Positions 1-8,149 of a stretch of DNA of 64,000 nt are shown in pieces (the first letter of the stretch is position 1; every line of letters starts with the position of its first letter). Below the pieces are notes generated by a model that was given only the letters and a program-made list of their open reading frames with translations, did not search any database and was not told where the DNA came from. A program made the position numbers and the translations under genes. Source of the DNA: Alteromonas sp047556435 (GTDB lineage Bacteria > Pseudomonadota > Gammaproteobacteria > Enterobacterales > Alteromonadaceae); NCBI RefSeq assembly GCF_047556435.1, contig NZ_CP180210.1, positions 2,976,001 through 3,040,000 on the forward strand. The letters are read 5' to 3'.

Positions 1-917
1 ACACAACCGATAATTGACACATCCATTGGCGTCAAAATATCTTCCAGTCGTTGCTCCAGCGCATTCACAGTGCCGATAACATCAAATTCCTGACGAGAGC
101 AACTGGGGCAGGCAATAAAATTGATGCCGCGTGAGCGAATGCGAAGCGATTTTAAAATATCAAATCCGACTTTAATCTCTTCTACCGGGTCTGCTGCCAG
201 AGACACCCGCAGCGTATCGCCGATCCCCTCAGACAGCAGCATGCCCAGGCCCACGGCACTTTTCACCGCACCGGCACGCTGGCCACCGGCTTCGGTAATG
301 CCTAAATGTAGTGGCTGATCAATTTTACTGGCTAGCAACCGATACGCGCCTACAGCCAAAAACACGTCAGAGGCTTTTACGCTCACTTTAAACTGATCAA
401 AATTAAGCTTATCGAGAATATCTACATGACGCATGGCCGATTCAACCAGGGCTTCCGGCGTGGGTTCACCGTACTTCTCCTGCAAATCTTTCTCCAGTGA
501 GCCACCATTCACACCAATGCGGATCGGAATGTTTTTATCACGGGCGCAATCCACAACCGACCGCACACGTTCCATATTACCGATATTGCCAGGGTTAATT
601 CGCAGACAATCTACGCCATAATCCGCCACTTTTAACGCAATCCGGTAATCAAAGTGGATATCTGCAACCAGTGGAACCGATACCTGTTCCCGAATTTGCT
701 TAAAGGCCTCGGCGGCGTCCATGGTCGGTACAGAGACACGGACAATTTCGCCACCAACGGCAACAATCCGGTTGATCTGTGCAACCGTCGCTTTTACATC
801 AGTGGTCTGCGTGTTAGTCATAGACTGCACGGCAATAGGTGCACCATCACCAATAGGCACATTGCCGACATTAATACGGGTAGATTTTCTGCGCTTTATA
901 GGACTTTCTGAAAACAT
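1..917 (-). CDS. ispG: 4-hydroxy-3-methylbut-2-enyl-diphosphate synthase, 3' end outside window
   Basis: IspG (GcpE) is the [4Fe-4S] enzyme that converts methylerythritol cyclodiphosphate to HMBPP in the MEP isoprenoid pathway. About 305 codons are visible from the ATG at 917, and the gene runs off the left edge, so the cluster-binding C-terminus is missing here. Translation by hand gives recognisable IspG stretches: the N-terminal RRKSTRINVGNVPIG, VQSMTNT, LVADIHFDYRIAL and LRINPGNIG, and the start of the cluster region as FIACPSCSRQ. The start lies two bases after the rodZ stop, so the two are co-transcribed. The rodZ-ispG order is the usual one in Gammaproteobacteria. Identification is secure. 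Confidence 0.95.
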   Translation of the reverse strand, partial: MFSESPIKRRKSTRINVGNVPIGDGAPIAVQSMTNTQTTDVKATVAQINRIVAVGGEIVRVSVPTMDAAEAFKQIREQVSVPLVADIHFDYRIALKVADYGVDCLRINPGNIGNMERVRSVVDCARDKNIPIRIGVNGGSLEKDLQEKYGEPTPEALVESAMRHVDILDKLNFDQFKVSVKASDVFLAVGAYRLLASKIDQPLHLGITEAGGQRAGAVKSAVGLGMLLSEGIGDTLRVSLAADPVEEIKVGFDILKSLRIRSRGINFIACPSCSRQEFDVIGTVNALEQRLEDILTPMDVSIIGC

Positions 918-919
918 CG

Positions 920-1942
920 TTATTCCTGCGTGGGAAGCGAGAGCCTGGCGGTACGACCATTTTGATAAGAAGACATGTCGACCGGCTCACCATCAACGGT
1001 TATGGTTACATTATCCGGTGCACCGAGCGTAACTTCAACCGGCGGCACGCCTTGAATCGACATTACCCGCCCGGCCTGCTTGACGCCATAGGCGATAGCC
1101 TCACCCGTGGCATCTTCAATGTTTACCCAGCAATCTTCACCAAAAGTAAATACCATATTAATAGGTGTGGCGTCGGCTGATGGGGAACTGGCTTCTCTGG
1201 TCGACTCGTCTGCAGCGGGCTGACGCTCATCAACGTCCACCGACGCGGTTACCGCATCGTCTCCGTCTTGTGTTGTCGCCGACTCATCGGCATCAGGCCT
1301 GGTCTCAACGCTTTCATCTTCAGCCAGCTCATCAGCTTCAACAACCGCAGTCTGGCTGGTATTCACGGCACCAGCTCCACCAAGTGGCTCAACACCCCCC
1401 AGGCCGTTTTCACTTACGGCACTTTCACCACCCAAGGGAGGGATATCCTCATCTTCATACACATCGGCGGTATTTTCACTTTGCACCACCGGCTCCTGAG
1501 TCAGCGGTTCATCAACTGATTGTTGATACCACCACGCAACAACCCCCCCTATAAGAAGCAGTGCGATAATCCAGGTAACCATCATCCAGCGATCATCGTG
1601 TGCCTGTTTAGCGACACGTCGAGAAAAGCTTTGCAGCTTTGCAGATGATTTAGGCGTGTTGTGACACCGTTCGAACTCTTCCACGACTCGCTGGGAATCT
1701 AAGCCCAACTGCTTGGCATAGTTACGCACGTAGCCTTTGGTAAATGTCACTGACATGCGGTCATCAAGACGATCATGTTCGATATCGTCAATCTGCGACG
1801 CCTTTAAAAATAACTTACTGGCAATATCCTGCTGACTCAGTCCCTGCGCTTCGCGCCCTTCACGCAATAATTTTCCGGGACTTGCCTTAGGCGCGTCATT
1901 GGTTTCCTGCACATCTGTATTTTGTTCTTGTTCTGACACCAT
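920..1942 (-). CDS. rodZ: Cytoskeleton protein RodZ
   Basis: RodZ is a bitopic membrane protein that links MreB filaments to the elongation machinery. In the 340-residue product I see an N-terminal helix-turn-helix (about residues 20-90, with REGREAQGLSQQDIA and YVRNYAKQLG). A single membrane helix follows (WMMVTWIIALLLIGGVVAWW, near 120-140), then a long acidic, Ala/Asp/Glu-rich periplasmic linker and a C-terminal DUF4115-like domain (FTFGEDCWVNIEDATGE). The ATG at 1942 is chosen because a strong AGGAGG lies just upstream, overlapping the pilW stop. A longer reading from 1984 would begin inside pilW without such a site. It lies between pilW and ispG in one transcription unit. Confidence 0.93.
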   Translation of the reverse strand: MVSEQEQNTDVQETNDAPKASPGKLLREGREAQGLSQQDIASKLFLKASQIDDIEHDRLDDRMSVTFTKGYVRNYAKQLGLDSQRVVEEFERCHNTPKSSAKLQSFSRRVAKQAHDDRWMMVTWIIALLLIGGVVAWWYQQSVDEPLTQEPVVQSENTADVYEDEDIPPLGGESAVSENGLGGVEPLGGAGAVNTSQTAVVEADELAEDESVETRPDADESATTQDGDDAVTASVDVDERQPAADESTREASSPSADATPINMVFTFGEDCWVNIEDATGEAIAYGVKQAGRVMSIQGVPPVEVTLGAPDNVTITVDGEPVDMSSYQNGRTARLSLPTQE

Positions 1943-1947
1943 CAGAC

Positions 1948-3177
1948 TTATTCTTCCTCCTGCTGCTCTGGTGGGATTAACCAAAGCTTCATTCTGGCAA
2001 AAATCGCGCCAGAATCATCAAGGCTATTCCATTCCTTTAGCGTGTCCATTTTCACGTTATACCTCAGTGAGATACGGTACAGATTCTCTTTTTTCTGCAC
2101 AATATGAAAACGCGCGCGGTCTCCCGCTTCTCCATTCTGTTCGGGCACTGCCTCGACTGAGCTATTCTGTTGATTCTGAGTGATTGATTGCGGCTGCGAC
2201 TCGTCAGCATTTTGCGTTGCGGCGGATGGGTCGTCAGCGGTCTCTGCCGAAGCTGAAGCTGTGTCTGCGGCTTCAGCGTTTTGACTATTAGTGACGGCAT
2301 CAGACATGGAGTCGTTATCCATACCGTTCTGCGTATCCTGCGCACGCTCACCGGCTTCAGGTTCGGCGTCTACCACTATCACCCGATTTTTTGCTTTACG
2401 ACTGACAACCGGTGCTGGCATTGTTAACTTTTGTTGCTGATACGCTTTTGCCTGTGAACTGGTGGGATACATGGTCATCAGCATATCGCCATAGCCTTTT
2501 GACGTTTCCAGATCACCCTGACCCTGCGCGATTTGCACAGCTAACCAAAGAGACTCAGGACTCACGCGCCCCACTTTTTCAAGCTTTTTGAGCGACGCTT
2601 TTGCGTCGTCCCATTGTGCCAGGCTGACGTATAACTCCGTCAGTAAAAACAGGCTTTTCGCCCTGGTCGGCTGGTAGTTCAGTGCCGTATTCAGATACTC
2701 AATAGCATCGTCTGTCTCGCCCTGGCCTTGCGCGCACAACGCCATATTTTCATAGGTTTCGGCACTGTTAGAGTAGCGCTGACTGTTAACGGCTTTAAGG
2801 AAATACGATTTCGCATCATCATACCGGCCAGACTGACACAGAAACGCGCCATAACTGTTGGCTATATCAGCATTTCTTGGAGCCAGATCCATCGCGTTCT
2901 GATAGGCATCCTCGGCACGCTGGTTTTCCCCTACTAACTGATAGTAATACGCCAACGAATAGTGTGCATCTGCCATGCGAGGGGCAAACTCAAGCGCTTT
3001 ATCCAGGTTTGATTTGGCTTGTGAATAATTGCCGTTTTTGAGATAGGTAAGCCCAAGGGAGATTCGGGTTTTGGCCGCTTCCTGCCGGTCAAAATTGTCG
3101 TTATATCGGTTTCCCGGCTGCGATTGACTCACGCAGCCGGCCATGAATATCACTAGCGTCAGCAATGCTATCCGCAT
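1948..3177 (-). CDS. pilW: Type IV pilus biogenesis/stability lipoprotein PilW (PilF) with C-terminal LysM
   Basis: PilF/PilW is an outer-membrane TPR lipoprotein needed for PilQ secretin assembly. The 409-residue product starts with a lipoprotein signal (lipobox FMAGC). Tandem TPRs follow from about residue 38 to 240 (LGLTYLKNGNYSQAKSNLDKA is the first). After these comes a low-complexity linker of about 100 residues rich in Ala, Gln, Asp and Glu, and then a LysM-type motif at the C-terminus (HIVQKKENLYRISLRYNV). Typical PilF proteins are about 250 residues and end after the TPRs, so the linker plus LysM is an extension. The rlmN-pilW-rodZ-ispG order supports the call. The stop overlaps the rodZ ribosome site. 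Confidence 0.88.
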   Translation of the reverse strand: MRIALLTLVIFMAGCVSQSQPGNRYNDNFDRQEAAKTRISLGLTYLKNGNYSQAKSNLDKALEFAPRMADAHYSLAYYYQLVGENQRAEDAYQNAMDLAPRNADIANSYGAFLCQSGRYDDAKSYFLKAVNSQRYSNSAETYENMALCAQGQGETDDAIEYLNTALNYQPTRAKSLFLLTELYVSLAQWDDAKASLKKLEKVGRVSPESLWLAVQIAQGQGDLETSKGYGDMLMTMYPTSSQAKAYQQQKLTMPAPVVSRKAKNRVIVVDAEPEAGERAQDTQNGMDNDSMSDAVTNSQNAEAADTASASAETADDPSAATQNADESQPQSITQNQQNSSVEAVPEQNGEAGDRARFHIVQKKENLYRISLRYNVKMDTLKEWNSLDDSGAIFARMKLWLIPPEQQEEE

Positions 3178-3205
3178 ACGACACCTACTCCTCGGTTCTT
3201 ATTGA

Positions 3206-4324
3206 TTATTGTGCCATTTTTACCGATATCGCTTCGCCCTTCATCTGTTTTTTCAACATTCTTTTGGTACGGTCGACAACATCACCAACTAACTGACCAC
3301 AGGCTGCATCAATATCGTCACCCCGGGTCTTACGTACCATCACCGTATAACCGTACTCCATTAACACTTTTGCGAAGCGGTCAATACGCGAATTGCTTGA
3401 ACAGGTATAAGGCGATCCCGGATACGGGTTAAACGGGATCAGGTTTATCTTACATGGCGTCTCTTTGAGCACTTTTGCCAGTTCATGTGCCTGATCTGTG
3501 CTGTCATTAATGTGAGACAACATAACATACTCTACTGTGACTTTGCCCTGATTTGCGCGGGATTTTTCAAGATAGCGGCGCACCCCGGCCAGGAAGGTCT
3601 CAATGTTGTATTTTTTATTAATCGGAACAATTTCATTACGCAGCTCATCATTTGGCGCATGCAGAGAAATTGCCAGGGCCACGTCAATCTGGTCTCCCAG
3701 CATATCCAGCGCTGGTACCACGCCAGAGGTGCTTAACGTCACCCGGCGTTTAGACAAACCAAAACCAAAATCATCCAGCATGATATCCATGGCTGGAACG
3801 ACATTTTTCAGGTTCAGTAGGGGCTCACCCATTCCCATCATCACCACGTTGGTAACGGGACGCTTACTGGAGTCTTTTGATAAACCTAAATGGGTGGCCA
3901 CACGCCATACCTGACCAATAATTTCACTGACCGACAGGTTGCGGTTGAAACCCTGCTGGGCTGTCGAACAGAATGTACACTCCAGTGCACAACCGACTTG
4001 TGAAGAAACACACAATGTGGCGCGGTCGGTTTCCGGGATCCACACCGCTTCAACTTCCTGGCCGCCCTGAAGTGTCAACGCGTACTTGATGGTACCGTCA
4101 CTGGCTTCCTGAAAATACGCAATTTCCGGCGCAACAATCTCACATTCCGCCTTCAGTTTTTCTCTGAGACCTTTATTCAGGTTGGTCATTTCATCGAAAT
4201 CACTGACACCTTGCTGATAAATCCACTTCATTAGCTGATCAGCACGAAACGGTTTTTCGCCGATGTCTTTGAAGAACTTGCGCAGCCCTTCACGATTTAA
4301 ATTTAACAAGTTTGTCTTCGACAT
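3206..4324 (-). CDS. rlmN: Dual-specificity 23S rRNA m2A2503 / tRNA m2A37 methyltransferase RlmN
   Basis: RlmN is a radical-SAM methyltransferase that methylates C2 of A2503 in 23S rRNA and A37 in some tRNAs. The protein shows the radical-SAM C-x3-C-x2-C motif (CALECTFC) and FCSTAQQGFNRNL. It also has the SAM-binding stretch VVMMGMGEPLLN and the C-terminal catalytic Cys in DIDAACGQL. Length from the ATG at 4324 is 372 residues, close to the usual 370-385. A GTG-initiated extension to 4369 is possible, but the ATG start aligns better with the family (SKTNLLNLNREGLRKFF) and has an AAGGT-rich stretch upstream. Confidence 0.95.
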   Translation of the reverse strand: MSKTNLLNLNREGLRKFFKDIGEKPFRADQLMKWIYQQGVSDFDEMTNLNKGLREKLKAECEIVAPEIAYFQEASDGTIKYALTLQGGQEVEAVWIPETDRATLCVSSQVGCALECTFCSTAQQGFNRNLSVSEIIGQVWRVATHLGLSKDSSKRPVTNVVMMGMGEPLLNLKNVVPAMDIMLDDFGFGLSKRRVTLSTSGVVPALDMLGDQIDVALAISLHAPNDELRNEIVPINKKYNIETFLAGVRRYLEKSRANQGKVTVEYVMLSHINDSTDQAHELAKVLKETPCKINLIPFNPYPGSPYTCSSNSRIDRFAKVLMEYGYTVMVRKTRGDDIDAACGQLVGDVVDRTKRMLKKQMKGEAISVKMAQ

Positions 4325-4798
4325 TGTCTGGATGACCTTACCTTTTACCTTAATGAGCAACGCAATCACGCGCTGCCCGAAATGGATTTACGACGCACGC
4401 CACATCTTCACTACGACAGTGAATGTTGTGACAAGTTTAGACTCTTTTTAATTTCAGTCTGGTTTGCTGATGTTCTCGAAGACCATCAATCGCAACCGAA
4501 AAATGTGAGCGCAATATCAGGTTGAACTGTATCTGAGTGGCTATCGCCTGTTAGATTCAGAAAGGCTCAATGCGTCTTTACTGCTCAAAAATTGGTCGCA
4601 AATTCTATCACAGCACGATTAACAGAGAAAGCGGGAAAACCAACTCCCAGTTGCAATCGCAAGCCAGCACCTGGCTCGTTATCTGTCTGCTTTAACCCGA
4701 TGTGACGGCTTGATTCAAAGAACCAACACGATCACGTAGAGGCACAGGCACAAAAAAAGGAGCCGCTGGCTCCCTTTTATTTTACCTGGCCTGGCGTA
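4325..4798. other. Intergenic region rlmN-ndk
   Basis: No supported gene is seen in these 474 bases. They hold the ndk terminator at the right end and a short dyad at 4407-4423 (TTCACT, 5-base loop, AGTGAA). The dyad lies roughly 80 bases upstream of rlmN and could be an operator or a leader hairpin. No convincing promoter for rlmN was found. Small ORFs here lack family motifs and ribosome sites. Confidence 0.5.
4752..4780 (-). terminator. Rho-independent terminator of ndk
   Basis: Read on the minus strand, this is a 6-bp stem (GGAGCC / GGCTCC, loop AGC) followed by seven T residues. It lies 26 bases beyond the ndk stop codon. It separates ndk from rlmN, so the ispG-rodZ-pilW-rlmN unit needs its own promoter. 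Confidence 0.85.
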
Positions 4799-5230
4799 TT
4801 AACGCGTGCGAGGGCAGATCTCTTCTTCAGAGAAGAAGTAAGCAATTTCACGGGCTGCAGATTCTGGCGCGTCAGAACCGTGTACTGCGTTTTCGTCAAT
4901 TGACTCAGCGTAGTCAGAACGCAGTGTTCCCGCCGCCGCATCTGCTGGGTTAGTTGCACCCATGATTTCACGGTTTTTCACTACTGCATTTTCGCCTTCG
5001 AGAACCTGAACCATTACCGGGCCAGACGTCATGAAGTCTACCAGTGCGCCAAAGAAAGGACGCTCTTTATGCTCTGCATAAAAGCCTTCAGCCTGTTCTT
5101 TGCTCATGTGGATCATTTTAGATGCTACGATGCGAAGGCCCGCAGATTCAAAACGGTTATAAATTGCACCGATAACGTTCTTAGCTACCGCATCAGGCTT
5201 GATAATCGAAAAAGTGCGCTCTAGAGCCAT
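4799..5230 (-). CDS. ndk: Nucleoside diphosphate kinase
   Basis: Ndk transfers the gamma phosphate from ATP to nucleoside diphosphates through a phospho-histidine. The 143-residue product is full length for the bacterial family. It carries the active-site motif NAVHGSDA with His117, plus the N-terminal ERTFSIIKPDAV and the nucleotide-binding REIMGATNPADA. The gene is monocistronic, with a sigma70-like promoter upstream and a strong terminator downstream. In this lineage ndk marks the right-hand neighbour of the Fe-S assembly locus, which here is SUF. Confidence 0.97.
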   Translation of the reverse strand: MALERTFSIIKPDAVAKNVIGAIYNRFESAGLRIVASKMIHMSKEQAEGFYAEHKERPFFGALVDFMTSGPVMVQVLEGENAVVKNREIMGATNPADAAAGTLRSDYAESIDENAVHGSDAPESAAREIAYFFSEEEICPRTR

Positions 5231-5274
5231 GCTTTTCTGTCCTCAATAAGTCGTGTAAAAATTTTTGGCCGCGA

Positions 5275-5303
5275 ATTATAGGCAATTCTCATCAGCTTGA
5301 CCA
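5275..5303 (-). promoter_or_regulatory. Predicted sigma70 promoter of ndk
   Basis: On the minus strand there is a perfect -10 box TATAAT (5275-5280), a 17-base spacer and a -35-like TGGTCA (5298-5303, 4 of 6 to consensus). Transcription would start about 37 bases before the ndk ATG. The rest of the 5231-5555 gap contains nothing I can support. Confidence 0.65.
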
Positions 5304-5555
5304 GCGCCGATTACACCTTCGCCTGTAAGCAGTTGTTTATAACACGATATTTGTGTCAAACGGATGACAACCGGCGGTGTGATGCGGACGGGAATACAGT
5401 GTCGACGTAGCTGGGCTGCCTGCGCGGCTTGCTTCGAAGCTGGGCGAATGAATATGACGACTATCCGCCCTGTCTTATATCACCGCTTATTCATCGACGC
5501 TTGCTGCAGAGGAAGTGTCCGCTTAGGCATGCTCACCAACAAACTACGCGGCTGA

Positions 5556-5972
5556 TTAATGAATTGCCTGACGCGCCTGTTCCTGAATCTTACCCACAAT
5601 AGCTCGCAAACCATTGCCCCGGGTCGGGGTAATGTGTCGCTCTAAATCCAGCGCTTCAAAATAGCCATTGATATCAAAATCGAGAATTTGCCTGGGCGTT
5701 TTATTGTTGTAAGCAGCCAACACCAGCGCCAGCAGTCCTTGTACAATCACCGCATCACTGTCAACGTCGAACTGAATTTTGCCATCTTTGGTTTGAGAGA
5801 TAAGCCAGACACTACTCTGACAACCCTTAACCAAACGGTCCGGTGTGCGCTGAGACTCGCTCAGGCCGGGGATGCTTTTGCCTAAATCAATGATGTACTG
5901 ATAGCGCTGCTCCCAGTCATCAAAAAAGGCTAAATCGTCAATGATTTCTTCGCTGCTTGGTAATTGCATCAT
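5556..5972 (-). CDS. sufE: SufE family sulfur acceptor
   Basis: SufE accepts persulfide sulfur from the cysteine desulfurase SufS and passes it to the SufBCD scaffold. The 138-residue protein has the family core WEQRYQYIIDLGK...RLVKGCQSSVW. The acceptor cysteine Cys51 lies in the VKGCQS motif, at the same position as in E. coli SufE. It is the last gene of the sufBCDSATE operon, 48 bases after sufT, the widest gap in the unit. Two consecutive ATGs (5972, 5969) make the exact start uncertain by one residue. CsdE is the alternative name, but linkage to sufS favours SufE. Confidence 0.93.
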   Translation of the reverse strand: MMQLPSSEEIIDDLAFFDDWEQRYQYIIDLGKSIPGLSESQRTPDRLVKGCQSSVWLISQTKDGKIQFDVDSDAVIVQGLLALVLAAYNNKTPRQILDFDINGYFEALDLERHITPTRGNGLRAIVGKIQEQARQAIH

Positions 5973-6020
5973 ATTTCCTGTGGTTCGTACCAGGCCTTCT
6001 TTCTTTATGCTACGTGAGTC

Positions 6021-6554
6021 TTAAAAAAACAGACCCGCTTCTAACTGTGCTTCTTCGCTCATCATGTCGCGTGACCACGGCGGATCGAAGACAAGCTCTA
6101 CATTTACGGTATCAACATGTGGTACCAACCCTACCCGGTATTCCACATCGCCAACCAAAACCGGCCCCATTCCGCAACCCGGTGCCGTCAGCGTCATGTC
6201 GATATTTACCGCTCTGGAATCCTGATCGATAACCACTTTGTATATCAACCCCAGTGACACCAGGTTAATGGGGATTTCCGGGTCAAAAATGGTTTCAAGG
6301 GCATCCCAAACCTGCGACTCGCTGATTTTACCATCTTCTGGCTCAGGAAAATCCAGCTTCTGTGGCTTACGGCCGATCGCGTCAGCGTCGGTACCGTCAA
6401 TGCGGTACATATTGCCGTGCCATGTCACCGTATAGTTTCCACCGAGATCCTGGGTGATATTGACAAACTCGCCCTCAGGGATGACTTTTTTATCACCGGC
6501 CGGAACCAAGCGTGCTGTACAGTCACGCTCGGTGACTACCATTTTCTGCTTCAT
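6021..6554 (-). CDS. sufT: Fe-S cluster assembly/maturation protein SufT (DUF59)
   Basis: SufT belongs to the MIP18/DUF59 group and is thought to help mature Fe-S proteins downstream of SUF. The 177-residue protein has an N-terminal SufT-specific part (GGNYTVTWHGNMYRIDG). A MIP18 fold follows from about residue 75 to 165, with VWDALETIFDPEIPINLVSLGLIY and the cysteine-containing TLTAPGCGMG typical of the family. The C-terminus carries the FDPPW-type motif. It sits 11 bases after sufA within the SUF operon. The operon assignment is firm; its precise biochemical role is known only in outline. Confidence 0.9.
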   Translation of the reverse strand: MKQKMVVTERDCTARLVPAGDKKVIPEGEFVNITQDLGGNYTVTWHGNMYRIDGTDADAIGRKPQKLDFPEPEDGKISESQVWDALETIFDPEIPINLVSLGLIYKVVIDQDSRAVNIDMTLTAPGCGMGPVLVGDVEYRVGLVPHVDTVNVELVFDPPWSRDMMSEEAQLEAGLFF

Positions 6555-6565
6555 AGAATCAACGA

Positions 6566-6922
6566 CTAACCTACGTTAAAGCTCTCGCCACAGCCGCACT
6601 CGTCGACCACGTTGGGGTTGTTATATTTGATAATGCCGTTAACCCCTTCTTTGACATAGTCAATTTCGGTATTCCGAAGCAAATCAGTGGCATCCGCTGC
6701 CACTGCAACGCGAAGAGAATCAGAGACATTCAGCACTTCGTCACCGTCTTTGGGCGCGTCGGCAAAATCCAGAACATAAGCATAACCGGTACAGCCGCTT
6801 ACTCTTGTTGATAAGCGGATAACCTGACCGGGCTTGTCTGCCAGCTTGCTCTCAAAGTGCTTTATCGCACTATCAGTAAGCGTTAGCAGCTGTGTGCTGG
6901 GGGTAAAAGTTTCAACAGTCAT
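6566..6922 (-). CDS. sufA: A-type Fe-S carrier protein SufA
   Basis: A-type proteins carry Fe-S clusters from the scaffold to apo-targets. This 118-residue protein has the three conserved cysteines, Cys44 in SGCTGYAY and Cys109/Cys111 in ECGCGESF, which is the family pattern. Placement between sufS and sufT makes SufA the best name. ErpA and IscA are paralogues that cannot be fully excluded by sequence alone. No iscU, hscA, hscB or fdx accompanies it in the window. Confidence 0.9.
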   Translation of the reverse strand: MTVETFTPSTQLLTLTDSAIKHFESKLADKPGQVIRLSTRVSGCTGYAYVLDFADAPKDGDEVLNVSDSLRVAVAADATDLLRNTEIDYVKEGVNGIIKYNNPNVVDECGCGESFNVG

Positions 6923-6931
6923 GTTACCTCC

Positions 6932-8149
6932 TTAGGCCAACATCATTTTCGCTTTTTTCAGTGCACTAAACAGCATGTCCACTTCTTCAAGCGTGTTGTA
7001 AATAGAGAACGAGGCACGGGCGGTGCCCGGAATGCCAAAACGCTTCATCAGCGGTTGCGCGCAATTATCGCCGGTGCGTATTGCGACACCTTGTCGATCC
7101 AGAATAAACCCAACATCCGCCGGATGTGCATCGCCAAGCATGAACGACAACACACCGACCTTTTCAGGTGCGGTCCCAATAATACGCATACCGTCCAGCG
7201 CCTGCGCCTGCTCAGTAGCCGCAGCCAGCAACTGTTGTTCATGCGCACGCACATCGTCCGTATTGAGCGAGTCGAACCACGTAACCGCTGCGCCAAGACC
7301 AATCGCCCCGGCAATATTCGGCGTTCCCGCTTCAAGCCGGTTCGGCAATGCGCCCCACGTCGCACTCTGGTAGGTCACATCGCTAATCATCTCGCCGCCG
7401 ACCTGCCATACCGGCCAGTTTTCCAATACTTCTTTTTTGCCCCACAGCACACCAATGCCGGTAGGGCCAAACAGCTTATGGCCAGAAAACGCATAGAAAT
7501 CGCAGCCAATAGACTGCACATCCACGCCACCGTGTGCGATCCCCTGAGCGCCGTCAACCAAAACCCAGGCCCCGACCTTTTTGGCCATGCGGGTCAATTC
7601 CACAATCGGGTTCACTGTCCCCAGGGCGTTAGACACATGAGGAAAGGCCACCATTTTCGTGTTGTCAGTCAGGAGCGCCTCAAATGCCTGGACGTCCAGT
7701 TCGCCACTATCAAATATGGGGGCGATTTTTAACGTTGCACCGGCCTTTTTACAGGCTTGTTGCCAGGTTACCAGATTGGCATGGTGTTCAAGCTCAGTTG
7801 CGACAACTTCATCACCCGGGTTTAGCTTTTGCGCCAACCCGTTTGCCACAATGTTGATGGCCTCGGTGGTGCCGCTGGTCCAGATAACTTCCTCACGCGC
7901 CCCGGCGTTAATGAAAGCAGCTACGCTATCGCGCGCTTTTTCATACCGGCGGGTAGATTCATCAGACAAATGATGAGCGCCACGATGCACATTGGCATTG
8001 CACTGCGTATAAAACGCCATTAACGCATCAATAACCGCCTGTGGCTTCTGTGTCGTTGCCGCATTGTCCAGATAAACCAGCGGTTTGCCGTCAATCTGTT
8101 GATCAAGAATAGGAAACTGCGCGCGCAGTGCCTGCACGTCGAGACTCAT
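6932..8149 (-). CDS. sufS: Cysteine desulfurase SufS
   Basis: SufS is a PLP-dependent group II cysteine desulfurase supplying sulfur to SufE/SufBCD. The 405-residue protein shows the PLP lysine Lys225 in FSGHKLFGPTG and the catalytic Cys363 in the short RTGDNCAQPL loop characteristic of group II enzymes. It also has YLDNAATTQKP near the N-terminus. The ATG overlaps the sufD stop by four bases, so the two are translationally coupled. It is the second desulfurase of the locus, the other being the group I enzyme IscS at 11.9-13.1 kb. Confidence 0.96.
   Translation of the reverse strand: MSLDVQALRAQFPILDQQIDGKPLVYLDNAATTQKPQAVIDALMAFYTQCNANVHRGAHHLSDESTRRYEKARDSVAAFINAGAREEVIWTSGTTEAINIVANGLAQKLNPGDEVVATELEHHANLVTWQQACKKAGATLKIAPIFDSGELDVQAFEALLTDNTKMVAFPHVSNALGTVNPIVELTRMAKKVGAWVLVDGAQGIAHGGVDVQSIGCDFYAFSGHKLFGPTGIGVLWGKKEVLENWPVWQVGGEMISDVTYQSATWGALPNRLEAGTPNIAGAIGLGAAVTWFDSLNTDDVRAHEQQLLAAATEQAQALDGMRIIGTAPEKVGVLSFMLGDAHPADVGFILDRQGVAIRTGDNCAQPLMKRFGIPGTARASFSIYNTLEEVDMLFSALKKAKMMLA

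Noticed and set aside
5364..5555. 63-codon plus-strand frame in the ndk-sufE gap
   Set aside because: Arg/Cys-rich translation without motif, no convincing ribosome site and no neighbours on that strand.
7055..7732. 225-codon open frame antisense to sufS
   Set aside because: It lies wholly inside a well-supported gene on the other strand, has no ribosome site and no family motif; it is a shadow frame.
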